Source: Chloroflexota bacterium (GTDB taxonomy: Bacteria > Chloroflexota > Anaerolineae > CG2-30-64-16). Taken from it: 46,588 nt of DNA. The notes below the pieces were generated by a model, which did not search any database, had not been told where the DNA came from, and was given only the letters and a program-made list of their open reading frames with translations. The stretch lies in NCBI GenBank assembly GCA_016876015.1, contig VGOD01000019.1:1-46588 (forward strand). Direction: 5' to 3'. Shown here piece by piece: positions 8,610 through 17,947 of this stretch (positions are counted from its first letter, which is position 1; each line of letters begins with the position of its first letter). The position numbers and the translations under genes are program-made.

Positions 8610-9446
8610 ATGGACCTCATTCAGGCGCTCGTTCTTGGCATCGTGCAGGGGTTGACAGAGTTCATTCCCGTCAGCAGCTCGGCGCATCTGGTGCTCGCGC
8701 CGTGGGTTCTCGGCTGGCCAGACCCTGGTCTGGCCTTCGACACAGTCTTGCACCTGGGCACGCTCGTGGGCCTGCTCGTCTATTTCTGGCGCGACATCCC
8801 GCCCCTCATTGCGGCCTTCTTCAGCAGTCTGCTGCGCCGCGGGGCCTGGAACGCGCGGTCCGGCGGCCGGCTGGCCGAACCGTACAGCCGGGTGGCCTGG
8901 GCGATCGTCATCGGCTCACTGCCGGCTGGCGCGATAGGCCTCGCGTTTCAAGACTTCTTCGAGCGCCTGTTCAGCAGCGAGTTCGCGGTGGGCATCTTCC
9001 TGCTGATCACCGCGCTGATCCTGGTTGTCAGTGAGCGGTTGGGCCGCCGGGTGCGCGCTATCGAGCAGATCACCTGGCTCGATGCCCTGCTGATCGGCGT
9101 CGCCCAGGCTGCGGCGATCGCGCCTGGTCTCAGCCGCTCGGGCGCGACCATCGCAGCCGGCCTGGGCCGCGGCCTCCGCCGCGATGACGCCGCACGCTTC
9201 AGCTTCCTCCTGAGTATCCCCGCCATTGCCGCAGCCGGCTTTCTGCAACTCCTCGATCTGGTTCGCGACGGTCGCTTCAGCGCGGAGCTGCCGCTCATGG
9301 CCGCGGGATTCTTTACGGCCGCGCTATCCGGCTACCTGTGCATCAGATTCCTGCTTAGCTTCCTACGGCGGGGCCGGCTGTACGTGTTCGCAGGATACTG
9401 TGCGCTTGTGGGCGGCGCGGTGCTGCTCGTCTCTGCGCTTGGTTAG
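8610..9446 (+). CDS. uppP: Undecaprenyl-diphosphatase
   Basis: UppP (BacA) removes a phosphate from undecaprenyl diphosphate, regenerating the lipid carrier for peptidoglycan and other envelope polymers. Overexpression gives bacitracin resistance in other bacteria. The 278-aa protein shows the family's two re-entrant motifs: GLTEFIPVSSSAH at residues 15-27 and GLSRSGATIAAG in the middle. About eight membrane spans are visible. AAAGGA precedes the ATG. It sits between tgt and a lipoprotein gene whose start lies two bases after its stop, so the three are probably one operon. Confidence 0.96.
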   Translation: MDLIQALVLGIVQGLTEFIPVSSSAHLVLAPWVLGWPDPGLAFDTVLHLGTLVGLLVYFWRDIPPLIAAFFSSLLRRGAWNARSGGRLAEPYSRVAWAIVIGSLPAGAIGLAFQDFFERLFSSEFAVGIFLLITALILVVSERLGRRVRAIEQITWLDALLIGVAQAAAIAPGLSRSGATIAAGLGRGLRRDDAARFSFLLSIPAIAAAGFLQLLDLVRDGRFSAELPLMAAGFFTAALSGYLCIRFLLSFLRRGRLYVFAGYCALVGGAVLLVSALG

Positions 9447-9448
9447 CG

Positions 9449-10306
9449 ATGTGTCCTGGCGACCTCCCGATGAATGGCCCGGGGCGAATGGTAGGCAAGC
9501 GCTCGGTTGTGCGCTTGCTGGCGCTCGCCTTCTGTCTGCTGACTGCCGCGTGCGGCGCCGCCCAGCCCAGCCGCCAGGCGGTCGCCACCCTGCGGATTGT
9601 CGGTTCCACCAGCGCCGAGCCGTCGCTGCACGATCTGGCCCAGGCATTCCAGGCCAGCCGGCCGGATGTGTTGGTCGAACTGCGGCTAGGCGGCTCGGCC
9701 ATCGGCGTGGGCGAGCTGCAAGCAGGGCGAGCTGATCTGGCGGCTGTCTCGTGGAAGACAGAAGCCGAGAAAGCGCCCAGCGGCTTTCAGGCCATCCCCA
9801 TCGGCCACGATGCAATTGCCATCGTGGTACATCCTGCCAACCGCGTGGCGGGCTTGACCTTGCTGCAAGTCCGGGCGCTCTTTCGCGGCGAGACACTAGA
9901 GTGGCGTGCGCTCGGCGGCGCGGCCGAAGAGCCGCTGATCGTCAGCCGAGAAGACGGTTCGGGCACGCGGTCGGCCTTCGAATCGCTGGTGATGGCCGCC
10001 GACCGCGTCACCTTCAACGCCGTGGTCATGCCGAACAGCCGGGCTGTCGTAGATTACGTGGCCAGCCATCGGCCAGCCATCGGGTACGTTTCGATGGCTG
10101 CGTTGACCGATCAGGTGCGTACACTGCCGGTGGAGGAGACCGCGCCTTCGGCGGCCAACGTGCGCAGCGGCCGCTACCACCTGGCACGCGTGCTCTATCT
10201 CTACGCCCCTGCTCCGGCTCCTCCGACAACACAGGCGTTCCTCGATTTCGCACTGAGTCCAACCGGGCAGGCCCTTGTCGCCAAATACCACGCGGCGCTG
10301 CGCTAG
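9449..10306 (+). CDS. PstS-like substrate-binding lipoprotein
   Basis: The product (285 aa from the first ATG) is a periplasmic-type binding protein of the phosphate/PstS-like class. A lipoprotein signal ends in LLTAAC, whose Cys would be lipidated and anchor the protein to the membrane. The mature part has IVGSTSAEPSL, GGSAIGVGELQAGRADLAAVS and REDGSGTRSAFESLV, all typical of PstS ligand-binding loops. The signal peptide reads best from the third in-frame ATG at 9488 (MVGKRSVVRLLALAF), which is the likelier start; the first ATG is two bases past the uppP stop. No permease or ATPase genes are adjacent, so it is an orphan. Phosphate is the default ligand guess, not shown. Confidence 0.82.
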   Translation: MCPGDLPMNGPGRMVGKRSVVRLLALAFCLLTAACGAAQPSRQAVATLRIVGSTSAEPSLHDLAQAFQASRPDVLVELRLGGSAIGVGELQAGRADLAAVSWKTEAEKAPSGFQAIPIGHDAIAIVVHPANRVAGLTLLQVRALFRGETLEWRALGGAAEEPLIVSREDGSGTRSAFESLVMAADRVTFNAVVMPNSRAVVDYVASHRPAIGYVSMAALTDQVRTLPVEETAPSAANVRSGRYHLARVLYLYAPAPAPPTTQAFLDFALSPTGQALVAKYHAALR

Positions 10307-10320
10307 ATGCCCAGGGCATC
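10306..10320 (+). terminator. Small hairpin after the binding-protein gene
   Basis: GATGCC (10306-10311) and GGCATC (10315-10320) form a 6-bp stem with a 3-base loop overlapping the stop codon. No T-run follows, so terminator function is uncertain. Confidence 0.25.
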
Positions 10321-10339
10321 CAACGCTGGTAAGTGTGAG

Positions 10340-10368
10340 TTGTCGCGGCCTCCGGGCTATGCTAGAAT
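10340..10368 (+). promoter_or_regulatory. Promoter upstream of the decayed AAA/nuclease gene
   Basis: TTGTCG (10340-10345), 17-base spacer, TAGAAT (10363-10368) with a TGn extended -10. It resembles other promoters in the window and appears to survive in front of a gene that no longer codes. Confidence 0.5.
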
Positions 10369-10396
10369 AGCAAGGATGGTTGTCAGACCGCTTCAG

Positions 10397-11290
10397 TACG
10401 GCCGCTGGTGCTGTTCCTGGACGAGATTGATGCGCTGCAAGACGCTGCGTTGATCTCCGTCTTGCGCCAGTTGCGCGATGGCTACCCCGAACGGCCGGTG
10501 TCCTTTTCCTGGTCGCTGGCGTTGGTCGAGATGCGCGACGTGCGAGACGACAAGGTGGCGTCCGGCGGCGGCGACCGGCTCAACACGGCCAGCCCCTTCA
10601 ACATCAAGACCGAGCCGTTGACGCTGCGTGCCTTCACCGCGGCCGAGGTGGCTGAACTCACCGCCAGCACACCGCCGGCACCGGCCAGATCTTCACCATT
10701 CGGCTCATGCAAGACCTGGGGCTGTGCCGGATGGATCCGGCCGGCGGGCTGGTGATCGCCAACCCGATCTACCGCGAGGTGATCCCACGCGTCTTGGCGA
10801 CCACGCCACAAGCCTCGCTGCCGCACATCCGTCCCACCTGGCTGCGGCCCGATGGCAGCCTCGATCCGGCCCCAGGCTGCTTGAGGCGTTCGTGACGTTC
10901 TGGCGACAGCACGGCCAGCCGCTGCTGGGCAGCGCGCCCTACCACGAGATCGCGCCCCACCTCGTCCTCATGGCCTTCCTGCATCGGGTCGTCAACAGCG
11001 GCGGCACATTGGAGCGCGAGTACGCCATCGGCAGCCGCCGGATGGACCTGTGCCTGCGCTACGGCGACGTGACGCTGGGCATCGAGCTGAAAGTGTGGCG
11101 CGACGGCGAGAGCGATCCGCTGGCTGAGGGGCTGGCGCAGCCAGACGAGTACCTGGCAGGGCTGGGATTGGAGACCGGCTGGCTGGTGCTCTTCGACTGC
11201 CGCAGCGACCAGTCGCCGATCAGCCAGCGCACGAGCAGCACGACCGCGGTCAGCCCTGCCGGCCGCGCAGTGACGGTGATCCGCGCATAA
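10397..11290 (+). pseudogene. Decayed AAA-ATPase with C-terminal PD-(D/E)XK-like domain
   Basis: Three frames must be joined to read one protein. Frame A (10397 to about 10680) gives VLFLDEIDAL (Walker B) and the sensor-region text SFSWSLALVEMRDVRD and ASPFNIKTEPLTLRAF. Frame B (about 10678-10875) gives GTGQIFT, then QDLGLCRMDPAGGLVIANP. Frame C (about 10876-11290) gives LLEAFVTFWRQHGQPLLG and the nuclease-like core RRMDLCLRYGDVTLGIELKVW. The N-terminal Walker A region is missing, and in the family as I know it a stretch of roughly 80 residues normally separates GQ-F-T from QDLGL, so there is also an internal deletion. The intact family is common in Chloroflexota and cyanobacteria, with unknown function. 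A frameshifted assembly could mimic part of this, but not the missing 5' end. Confidence 0.8.
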
Positions 11291-11327
11291 TCGTTCACCG
11301 GCGCTTCTGCGGCATACTCCCGGCGAT

Positions 11328-11356
11328 TTGCGCCTATGCGCGGCTTATGGTATAGT
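11328..11356 (+). promoter_or_regulatory. Promoter of the nusA operon
   Basis: TTGCGC (11328-11333), 17-base spacer, TATAGT (11351-11356), with TG at 11348-11349 giving an extended -10. The start near 11363 lies upstream of the leader hairpin. Confidence 0.65.
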
Positions 11357-11390
11357 TGCGTTATTCAGCAGGTGCTTCGTAGCTTTTGAG

Positions 11391-11410
11391 AAGTGGGGAC
11401 ATCCCCACTT
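11391..11410 (+). promoter_or_regulatory. Leader hairpin (attenuator-like) before nusA
   Basis: AAGTGGGG (11391-11398) pairs with CCCCACTT (11403-11410) around ACAT and is followed by TTCTTGTTATT. It looks like a rho-independent terminator placed inside the 5' leader, between promoter and nusA. Hairpins of this GTGGG/CCCAC plus T-run type are common in rimP-nusA leaders, where NusA is thought to act on its own transcript. That role here is inference. Confidence 0.6.
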
Positions 11411-11484
11411 TTCTTGTTATTAGGGCCTGTGCGCGACGAGCAAGCGTAACCGGTCGAGTTCTCAGTGGAGGAGTGAGTTTAGGG

Positions 11485-13098
11485 ATGAAAAGCGACCTGA
11501 TCATGGCTGTCAACCAGATCTGCGCGGAGAAAGATCTGCCGCGGCCGGTCGTCCTGGGGGCCATCGAAGAGGCTCTGGCGCACGCCTACAAGCGCAACTA
11601 CGCCAACAGCACAGCCAACGTCCAGGTGCAGATTGACGGCGACACCGGCGAAGTCCGTGTGCGGTGTGAAAAGCGGGTTGTCGAGGCTGTGGAGGATGCC
11701 AGCCTGGAGATTGACCTGGCCGCCGCGCGCAAGATGGATGCTCAGGCCCAACTCGGCGCCAGTGTGATGATCGAACGGATACCGACCGACTTCGGCCGGA
11801 TCGCCGCGCAGACCGCCAAGCAAGTGATCCTTCAGCGCATTCACGAGGCCGAGCGCGACCAATTGTATGAGCACTTTCACCAACGCGAGGGGGAGTTGAT
11901 CACGGGCGCCGTGCAGGCGATTGACTATCGCAACAACCAGGTGACCATCACGCTCAGCAAGAAGGTTGAGGGGGTTCTTGCGGCTGAAGACCAGTTGCCC
12001 AACGAACGCTATCGCATCGGCCAGACTGTACGCAGTCTGTTAGTCGAAGTAGGCAAGGGCACGCGCGGTCCCGCGATCCGTCTCTCGCGTACTCACCGCA
12101 ACATGCTCCGCCGCCTCATGGAACGCGAGATTCCGGAGATCTTCAACGGCACAGTTGAGATCAAGAGCGTCGCCCGCGAGCCTGGCCAGCGGTCCAAGGT
12201 CGCGGTGGCCGCCACCCAACCTGGCGTGGATCCGGTTGGCTCCTGCGTGGGCATGAAGGGTACCCGCATCCAGAACATCGTGGATGAGCTGAGCGGCGAG
12301 AAGATTGACGTGGTCGAGTGGCACGCCGACGTCCGGCAGTTCGTCAGCAATGCGCTCAGCCCAGCTCGGCCCAGCGAGACGATCCTGCTGGAAGAGGGGG
12401 ATGCCCGCACTGCGATCGTGATCGTGCCGGACCGCCAGCTTTCGTTGGCCATCGGCAAGGAAGGGCAGAACGCGCGTCTGGCCGCCAAACTGACCGGCTG
12501 GCGGATAGACATCAAGAGCGAGACCGAGGCCGCCACCGAGGGGATCAACGAGATCAAGCGCCAGCAAATGCAGATCCTGAAAGCTCGCTCGCTGGAATCC
12601 AGGGCGTCTGCTGCGCCCGGCGATGATCTGTTGAGCCGCGCCGAGTGGCTGCTGCGCGAAAGAGATAAGACAGCGGTCACCCTGGAACAGGCGGCGAAGA
12701 TGCTCATTTCGTCGGAGACTGCCGCCAGCCAGGAGGCCAGCCGTGCTGAACCCACGCCGGCCCAGGTGCAGGAGGCAGCCGCCACGACGCCCGAGGCGCC
12801 GCCGCTCGCCGAAGCCGCGGCCGTAACAGAGGCGACGCCGGCGTTTCAGCCTGAGCCAACGACCGAAGCTGAGCTGCCCCCGATGAGCATGGAGGCCCTC
12901 GGTCCCGAGAGCTACCTCGTTTCCGATGAAGCAGAGGACGCAGAACCCGAAGAGCGCGGCCAGGCGGCGGGTCGGAAAGCGGCCAAGGGGAAGAAGACGC
13001 GCAAGGGCACCATGATGGTCTTCGATGAGGTGACGGGCGAGATGCGCGTGGTCAAGAAACACAAGCGCCAACGGGGCTGGGAGACGGATTTGGAGTAG
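11485..13098 (+). CDS. nusA: Transcription termination/antitermination factor NusA
   Basis: NusA binds RNA polymerase and nascent RNA and modulates pausing, termination and antitermination. The 537-aa protein has the N-terminal polymerase-binding domain (from [19 protein letters not shown]), an S1 domain (about residues 135-200) and two KH domains ([20 protein letters not shown] and [19 protein letters not shown]). A long Ala/Glu/Pro-rich, acidic tail of about 150 residues ends in a Lys/Arg-rich block. The start at 11485 is supported by GGAGGAG upstream and homology; the 33 codons before it run through the leader hairpin. The usual upstream partner rimP is absent. rnpM begins 10 bases after the stop. 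Confidence 0.96.
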   Translation: MKSDLIMAVNQICAEKDLPRPVVLGAIEEALAHAYKRNYANSTANVQVQIDGDTGEVRVRCEKRVVEAVEDASLEIDLAAARKMDAQAQLGASVMIERIPTDFGRIAAQTAKQVILQRIHEAERDQLYEHFHQREGELITGAVQAIDYRNNQVTITLSKKVEGVLAAEDQLPNERYRIGQTVRSLLVEVGKGTRGPAIRLSRTHRNMLRRLMEREIPEIFNGTVEIKSVAREPGQRSKVAVAATQPGVDPVGSCVGMKGTRIQNIVDELSGEKIDVVEWHADVRQFVSNALSPARPSETILLEEGDARTAIVIVPDRQLSLAIGKEGQNARLAAKLTGWRIDIKSETEAATEGINEIKRQQMQILKARSLESRASAAPGDDLLSRAEWLLRERDKTAVTLEQAAKMLISSETAASQEASRAEPTPAQVQEAAATTPEAPPLAEAAAVTEATPAFQPEPTTEAELPPMSMEALGPESYLVSDEAEDAEPEERGQAAGRKAAKGKKTRKGTMMVFDEVTGEMRVVKKHKRQRGWETDLE

Positions 13099-13108
13099 CG
13101 AGGACAGT

Positions 13109-13423
13109 ATGGCCAGCGCCAGACCCAAAGGACCGCGGCCTAAGCACATCCCGCTGCGCACCTGTATCGCCTGCCGCCAAGAGCGCACCAAGCGGGAGTT
13201 GGTCCGCGTGGTGCGCACGCCCGCCATGACAGTGCAGGTAGACTCCACCGGCAAACTTGCCGGACGCGGAGCCTACCTGTGCCGCAACCGGGCATGTTGG
13301 GAACAGGCCCTGAAAAGCCATAGGTTGGGAGGGGCGCTCAAGACGACCCTCTCGCCCGCAGATCTGGCCGCGTTGCACGACTACGCGGCCACATTGCCTG
13401 AGACATCAGGAACGACAACCTGA
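13109..13423 (+). CDS. rnpM: YlxR-family RNA-binding protein (RnpM)
   Basis: The 104-aa protein is YlxR (DUF448), a small RNA-binding protein of the nusA-infB operon. B. subtilis RnpM binds and modulates RNase P. Signature segments are LRTCIACRQERTKRELVRVV, near residues 17-36, and GRGAYLCRNRACW, near residues 53-65. The basic N-terminus and two cysteine pairs are as in the family. It starts 10 bases after nusA and has GAGGAC just upstream. Downstream, 383 bases separate it from infB, where ylxQ is often found. Confidence 0.9.
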   Translation: MASARPKGPRPKHIPLRTCIACRQERTKRELVRVVRTPAMTVQVDSTGKLAGRGAYLCRNRACWEQALKSHRLGGALKTTLSPADLAALHDYAATLPETSGTTT

Positions 13424-13806
13424 AAATACGAACGGAGATTTCTCATGCTGGCGGCCGTACGACCGCAGCCCGCGCCTGAGCTGGCAGCCTGGGCGCGCGG
13501 CGCCACAGAGTTTGCCCTGGCCGCGATGAGAGGACTGGCGTCTACATCGCATGTAGGGCGGGCTCTGAGCGTAGTCGAAGGGTCAGGACGAAAACCGTGC
13601 GAGGTGGGGATGAGTTGAGGCGGCGTTTGCACGATCCTCTCTCCCCACACGGCCCTCGCTCCTCCCCTCCGACCCCGCGTTGGCAAGCGCACACCGAATC
13701 TGATACTTGCTTTGCTTGCAAAGATCGCTTTGCCGGCGTCGCCGTGCTCAGGCGCGCATTAGCCGCGCAAGCAGTTCATCGCCCGCAGGGCGAAAAGGAA
13801 GAACAC
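13424..13806. other. 383-base gap between rnpM and infB
   Basis: In many bacteria the L7Ae-like gene ylxQ occupies this position; no frame here shows its motifs. A 57-codon plus-strand reading (13445-13618, MLAAVRPQPAPEL...) has no recognisable family and poor initiation context, so I do not call it. The gap includes a dispersed-type repeat at 13565-13586 and the leader of infB, with AAGGAAG just before 13807. I see no promoter or terminator. Confidence 0.7.
13565..13586. repeat. Dispersed GAGCG-AGTCGAAGG-type repeat
   Basis: The segment beginning CTGAGCGTAGTCGAAGGG matches a short interspersed sequence that I recognise from many Chloroflexota and other environmental genomes; its minus-strand translation reads DPSTTLRA. 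Only one copy is visible in this window. The function is unknown. Confidence 0.5.
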
Positions 13807-16542
13807 ATGACACCTACCAACCCGAAAGGCGAGCAGCCAAAACGACGAACAGCCGCGCCACCGCAGACCCCTACAGAAGCGATGCCGGCCAGCCAGCCAG
13901 CCGACGCCAAGCCAAACAACGGCGGGGCTGCTCCGGCGAAGCCCGCAGCCCAGACGCGTCCCCAGGCCAGGCCAGGACAGGAAACACGCGATGCCAGGAA
14001 ACCGGCGCAAAAAGCTGACCCGGCCAGCAAGCGCGCCCCGGCCGGCGCCGGGCAACCCGCGGCCACGGATCAGCCGGCCGCCAGGCAGCCGACTGGCAAG
14101 CAGCGGTCTGCCCGACCAGGAAACCCCGCGCCCGCGGCTCAGCAGCGGCAGCGGCCCCCGCGCGGCGGCGACCGTCCCGCTGACGCCGGCCAGGACCGGC
14201 AGAATTCGGCGCCTAAGACTACTGGACAGGCGCGGGGCGGCGGCGATCGCGCGCCGCGACGAACGGATGCTGACGCCCGGCGGCCGGCCGGCCCGGCGAA
14301 GCCGGACGCGGGAAACCGATCCGATCGCCGCGATAGTCGGCAGGCGGGCGGTCAGCCGCGGCCAGCGCGCGGAGGCGTCCTCCCGCGCAGCGATCATCCG
14401 GCCGCAGGTAACAACGCCAACTCAAACGCCGAACCCGCCAGCAACATCGTCAATGGCCGTCTGCCGAGCAGGACCATTCCCGGCAGCGATCTGCGCAACG
14501 CAGGCGATTACAGCAACGCGCCGCCGCGCAGCAATGCGCCGGCGGTTGGCGATCAGCGCGGCAGCAGCGGACAACGCGGCAACGGCAGCTCCCGCGGCAA
14601 TGGCAGCTCCCGCGGCAACGCCGGACCACGCGGCAAGGGCGGCAGTCAAGCCCGCCGGCCGCAGCAGTCGAAGAGCAAGGATCGCACGCCAGAGCCGCCG
14701 CCGGAAGTGTTCGTGCGTGAGGCCGCGGCGAAGCCGCAGCCTGCCAGCGCCGCAGCCGTGAGCGAGGTTATCGTACCGACAACGATCACCGTGCGCGACC
14801 TGGCCGAAAAGATGCGCCGCAGCCCCATCGAGGTCATCAAGACCTTGATGAATTACGGCATCATGGTGCCGATCACGCAGTCCATAGATTTCGATACCGC
14901 GGTCGCCGTGGGTGAGGAACTGGGCATCGCGGTCAAGCCTGAGCAACTGCCCGAACCAGAGGTTGTCGAAGAGCCGAAAGAGGCGCCCAAGACGTTGCGC
15001 CAGAAGATCCTGGCCGAGGAACAGGCCGACCAGTTGGCGATCCGGCCGCCGGTCGTCACAGTGCTGGGCCACGTGGATCACGGCAAAACGACTCTCCTCG
15101 ACGCTATTCGAGAAACACGCGTGGTAGAAGGCGAAGTGGGCGGCATCACTCAGCACATCGGCGCGTATCAGGTCGAACGCCAGGGCCGCAAGATCACGTT
15201 CCTGGATACGCCCGGCCATGCCGCGTTTACCGCCATGCGCGCGCGCGGCGCCATGGTCACCGACATCGCGGTCTTGGTCGTGGCGGCCGATGACGGTGTC
15301 ATGCCGCAGACCAAAGAGGCCATTTCTCATGCCAAGGCGGCTCAGGTGCCCTTTGTGGTGGCGCTCAACAAAATAGACAAGCAAGGCGCTAATCCAGAGC
15401 GGGTGAAACAGGAGCTGGCCGACAATGGCCTGCTGATCGAGGAATACGGCGGCGACGTGGTATGTGTGCCGGTTTCGGCCAAACTGCGCCGCGGGATTGA
15501 TGACTTGCTGGAGAACATCCTGCTGGTGGCTGATGTTGACCCCCTGCTGGCCAACCCAAGCGGCAAGTGCATTGGCACCGTCATCGAGGGAAGGCTGGAC
15601 AAGACGCGTGGTCCGCTGGCCACCCTGCTGGTACAGAACGGCACGCTGCGCGCCGGCGACAGCATCGTGACGGGCGAGACCTATGGCCGGATTCGCGCGC
15701 TTCTGAATGACAAAGGCGAGACGATCACCGACGCGCCGCCCTCCTCGCCGGTGGTGGTGCTGGGCCTGGCCGATGTGCCGGCCGCCGGCGATACCTTCTC
15801 GGTCGAGGCCAACGAGCGCACCGCGCGAAGCATCGCAGTCGAGCGCCAGCAGCGCAGACGCGCCGAGGCTACTGCGGCTGCTGCGCCGAAGGTCATCGCC
15901 CTGGAAAACATCTTCGCCCAGGCCGAGGCCGGCCATGTCAAGGAACTGAATCTTATCCTGAAGGCCGATGTGCAGGGCTCAATCGAGCCGATCGCCAGCT
16001 CGCTCCTCAAGCTCGGCGATGAGAAGCTGAAGGTCAAGATCTTGCATCAGGCCACCGGCAACATCACCGAATCGGATACGATGCTCGCCGAGGCATCGGG
16101 CGCCATCATCCTGGGCTTCAGCGTCAACGTGGATCCCGCGGCCCAACGCATGGCCGAGGCCGAAGGGGTGGACATCCGCATCTATAACATCATCTATAAC
16201 CTGGTTGACGATGTGCAAAAAGCGCTGACCGGGCTACTGGAGCCAGTCTACAAAGAGGTTGTCACGGGCCATGCCGAGGTGCGGGCCGTTTTCCGCATCT
16301 CCAAGGTCGGCAGGGTGGCAGGCTGCTATATCACCGATGGTGAGATCAACCGCGGGGCGTCGGTGCGCGTCAAGCGCGGCGCCGAAATGCTGCGCGAGGA
16401 CCGCATCAGCGCGCTGAAACGCTTCCAGGAAGATGTCACCGAGGTCAAGACTGGCTTCGAGTGCGGCGTGGCGCTGTTCAACTTCAACGATTTCGAAGTG
16501 GGCGACGTGATCGAAGCATACAAGAAGGAACGGGTGAGCTGA
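13807..16542 (+). CDS. infB: Translation initiation factor IF-2
   Basis: IF-2 is the GTPase that brings fMet-tRNA to the 30S subunit and promotes subunit joining. The 911-aa protein has a long low-complexity N-terminus (about residues 1-310). It is rich in Pro, Ala, Gly, Arg and Asn, with tandem [13 protein letters not shown]-like units at 258-275. An IF2N domain follows (about 325-375, [20 protein letters not shown]). The G domain has G1 GHVDHGKT (421-428), G3 DTPGH and G4 NKID, then domains II-IV are complete. I chose the ATG at 13807 because AAGGAAG precedes it and nothing upstream resembles the family. rbfA follows after 51 bases. Confidence 0.97.
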   Translation: MTPTNPKGEQPKRRTAAPPQTPTEAMPASQPADAKPNNGGAAPAKPAAQTRPQARPGQETRDARKPAQKADPASKRAPAGAGQPAATDQPAARQPTGKQRSARPGNPAPAAQQRQRPPRGGDRPADAGQDRQNSAPKTTGQARGGGDRAPRRTDADARRPAGPAKPDAGNRSDRRDSRQAGGQPRPARGGVLPRSDHPAAGNNANSNAEPASNIVNGRLPSRTIPGSDLRNAGDYSNAPPRSNAPAVGDQRGSSGQRGNGSSRGNGSSRGNAGPRGKGGSQARRPQQSKSKDRTPEPPPEVFVREAAAKPQPASAAAVSEVIVPTTITVRDLAEKMRRSPIEVIKTLMNYGIMVPITQSIDFDTAVAVGEELGIAVKPEQLPEPEVVEEPKEAPKTLRQKILAEEQADQLAIRPPVVTVLGHVDHGKTTLLDAIRETRVVEGEVGGITQHIGAYQVERQGRKITFLDTPGHAAFTAMRARGAMVTDIAVLVVAADDGVMPQTKEAISHAKAAQVPFVVALNKIDKQGANPERVKQELADNGLLIEEYGGDVVCVPVSAKLRRGIDDLLENILLVADVDPLLANPSGKCIGTVIEGRLDKTRGPLATLLVQNGTLRAGDSIVTGETYGRIRALLNDKGETITDAPPSSPVVVLGLADVPAAGDTFSVEANERTARSIAVERQQRRRAEATAAAAPKVIALENIFAQAEAGHVKELNLILKADVQGSIEPIASSLLKLGDEKLKVKILHQATGNITESDTMLAEASGAIILGFSVNVDPAAQRMAEAEGVDIRIYNIIYNLVDDVQKALTGLLEPVYKEVVTGHAEVRAVFRISKVGRVAGCYITDGEINRGASVRVKRGAEMLREDRISALKRFQEDVTEVKTGFECGVALFNFNDFEVGDVIEAYKKERVS

Positions 16543-16593
16543 CCCGCCGGGGAAGTCTCCTGAAGGATGCTTCGCAATAGAGGAACTCGAACC

Positions 16594-16983
16594 ATGCCAT
16601 CTCGTCGCCAGCAACGCGTATCCGAGCTTTTGCGCGAAGAACTCAGCGTTCTCATCAGCGCTGAGTTGACCGATCCGCGCCTGGCGGACGCAATGCTCAG
16701 CGTCACCGATGTGGAGGTGAGCGCCGATCTGCGGAACGCGCGTGTCTTTGTCGAGCACACCTTACCGCCGTCTCAGGCGCGCCAGGTGCTGGCTGCGCTG
16801 CGCCACGCCGAAGGCTTCTTGCGCCAGGCGCTGCTCGAGAATCTGAACCTGCGCTTCGTTCCAGAGCTATCGTTTCACATAGACGCCACCAACCAACGCG
16901 CCCAGCGCATTGATGCGCTGCTCGAGGCCATCGCCAGCGCGCCCACCGCCCAGGAAGATCATGCACCCGACAGACCTGAATGA
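16594..16983 (+). CDS. rbfA: Ribosome-binding factor A
   Basis: RbfA is a late 30S maturation factor that binds near the 16S rRNA 5' helix. The 129-aa protein has the KH-like fold signature: RVSELLREELSVLIS, then DPRLADAMLSVTDVEVSADLRNARVFV, and a C-terminal LRFVPELSFHID. The start at 16594 has AGAGGA nine bases upstream; an upstream ATG at 16567 would add nine residues without homology. Its last 23 bases overlap nrnA, so the two are coupled. Position between infB and truB is the classical one. Confidence 0.94.
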   Translation: MPSRRQQRVSELLREELSVLISAELTDPRLADAMLSVTDVEVSADLRNARVFVEHTLPPSQARQVLAALRHAEGFLRQALLENLNLRFVPELSFHIDATNQRAQRIDALLEAIASAPTAQEDHAPDRPE

Positions 16984-17944
16984 GGTCGCTCATGTCTTAC
17001 GCCGCAGCCGGCGCGTGCTGGCCATTTGCCACGTCGCGCCGGATGGCGACGCGATCGGCTCGCTGCTGGGATTCGGATGGGTAATGGCTGCCTGCGGCCC
17101 AGGCCATGTCGTCACCCTGATATGTCCCGATCCCATCCCCGCGCAGTTTGCGTTCCTGCCAGGCGCCGCGGAAATCCTCTCCGATCCGCCCCGGCAGGCG
17201 TGGGACGCGGTCATCAGCCTGGACGCCAGCGATCCCCGACGTCTCGGCAAACCTTTCCGACCTGCCGAGTACGGTGATACGCCGGTCATCAATCTGGATC
17301 ACCACGTCACGAACCTGAACTTCGGCCACCTGAACTACGTGGATGCCAGAGCCGCGTCCACCACGCAGATCGTGGTGGACCTGGCCGACGCGCTGGCCGC
17401 GCCGATCTCGCAGCCCGCGGCGATCTGTCTGCTCACCGGGCTGGTGACAGACACGCTCAGCTTCCGCACCAGCAACGTCACACTGCAGGTGATGGACACA
17501 GCGCGGCGACTGATGGCGGCCGGCGCCAACCTGGCCGAGATCGCGGAGCGGGCCATGAACCACAAGCCGCTGAGCACGATGCGGCTGTGGGGCCTGGCCC
17601 TGGCCGATTTGCACCTGGACGGCCACGTCGTCTGGACGCACATCACGCAGGCCATGCGCGAAGCTGCTCACGCGACCGAGTCAGGTGATGGCGGGCTGGT
17701 CGGCTATCTGATCACTGCGCCCGAAGCCAGGATTTCCACGGTCTTCACGGAGGCGGGCGGCGGCAAGGTGGAGATCGGCTTCCGCGCTCGACCGGGATAC
17801 GATGTCTCCGAGCTGGCGCTCAGCCTGGGCGGCGGCGGCCACCCCCAGGCCGCAGGCTGTACTGTGGATGGCCCGCTGGCCGCGGTGGAACAACGAGTCC
17901 TTCCTCTGCTCCAAAGCCTGACCGGGCCAGAAAACAAGAGGTAA
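16961..17944 (+). CDS. nrnA: DHH/DHHA1 phosphoesterase NrnA (oligoribonuclease / pAp phosphatase)
   Basis: NrnA degrades short oligoribonucleotides to mononucleotides and dephosphorylates pAp to AMP in bacteria lacking Orn. The 327-aa protein has the metal-binding motifs HVAPDGDAIGS (24-34), LDASD (87-91) and the DHH signature NLDHHVTN (111-118). The DHHA1 glycine motif GGGGHPQAAGC follows near residue 290. The ATG at 16961 has AGGAAG just upstream, inside rbfA. It stands between rbfA and truB, its usual place in Firmicutes, Chloroflexota and relatives. Confidence 0.93.
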   Translation: MHPTDLNEVAHVLRRSRRVLAICHVAPDGDAIGSLLGFGWVMAACGPGHVVTLICPDPIPAQFAFLPGAAEILSDPPRQAWDAVISLDASDPRRLGKPFRPAEYGDTPVINLDHHVTNLNFGHLNYVDARAASTTQIVVDLADALAAPISQPAAICLLTGLVTDTLSFRTSNVTLQVMDTARRLMAAGANLAEIAERAMNHKPLSTMRLWGLALADLHLDGHVVWTHITQAMREAAHATESGDGGLVGYLITAPEARISTVFTEAGGGKVEIGFRARPGYDVSELALSLGGGGHPQAAGCTVDGPLAAVEQRVLPLLQSLTGPENKR

Positions 17945-17947
17945 AGA

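Noticed and set aside
7194-8753. Long minus-strand open frame opposite tgt
   Set aside because: It is the antisense shadow of a confidently identified enzyme in GC-rich DNA, with His/Arg/Gln-rich text and no family motif.
12040-13254. 404-codon minus-strand frame opposite nusA
   Set aside because: Shadow of NusA and RnpM; no domain, no promoter.
13445-13618. 57-codon frame in the rnpM-infB gap as a possible ylxQ remnant
   Set aside because: Its sequence shows none of the L7Ae/YlxQ motifs, it runs through a dispersed repeat and it has no clear ribosome site.
14422-15936. 504-codon minus-strand frame opposite infB
   Set aside because: The plus strand encodes IF-2 with all G motifs; the antisense text has no recognisable domain or ribosome site.
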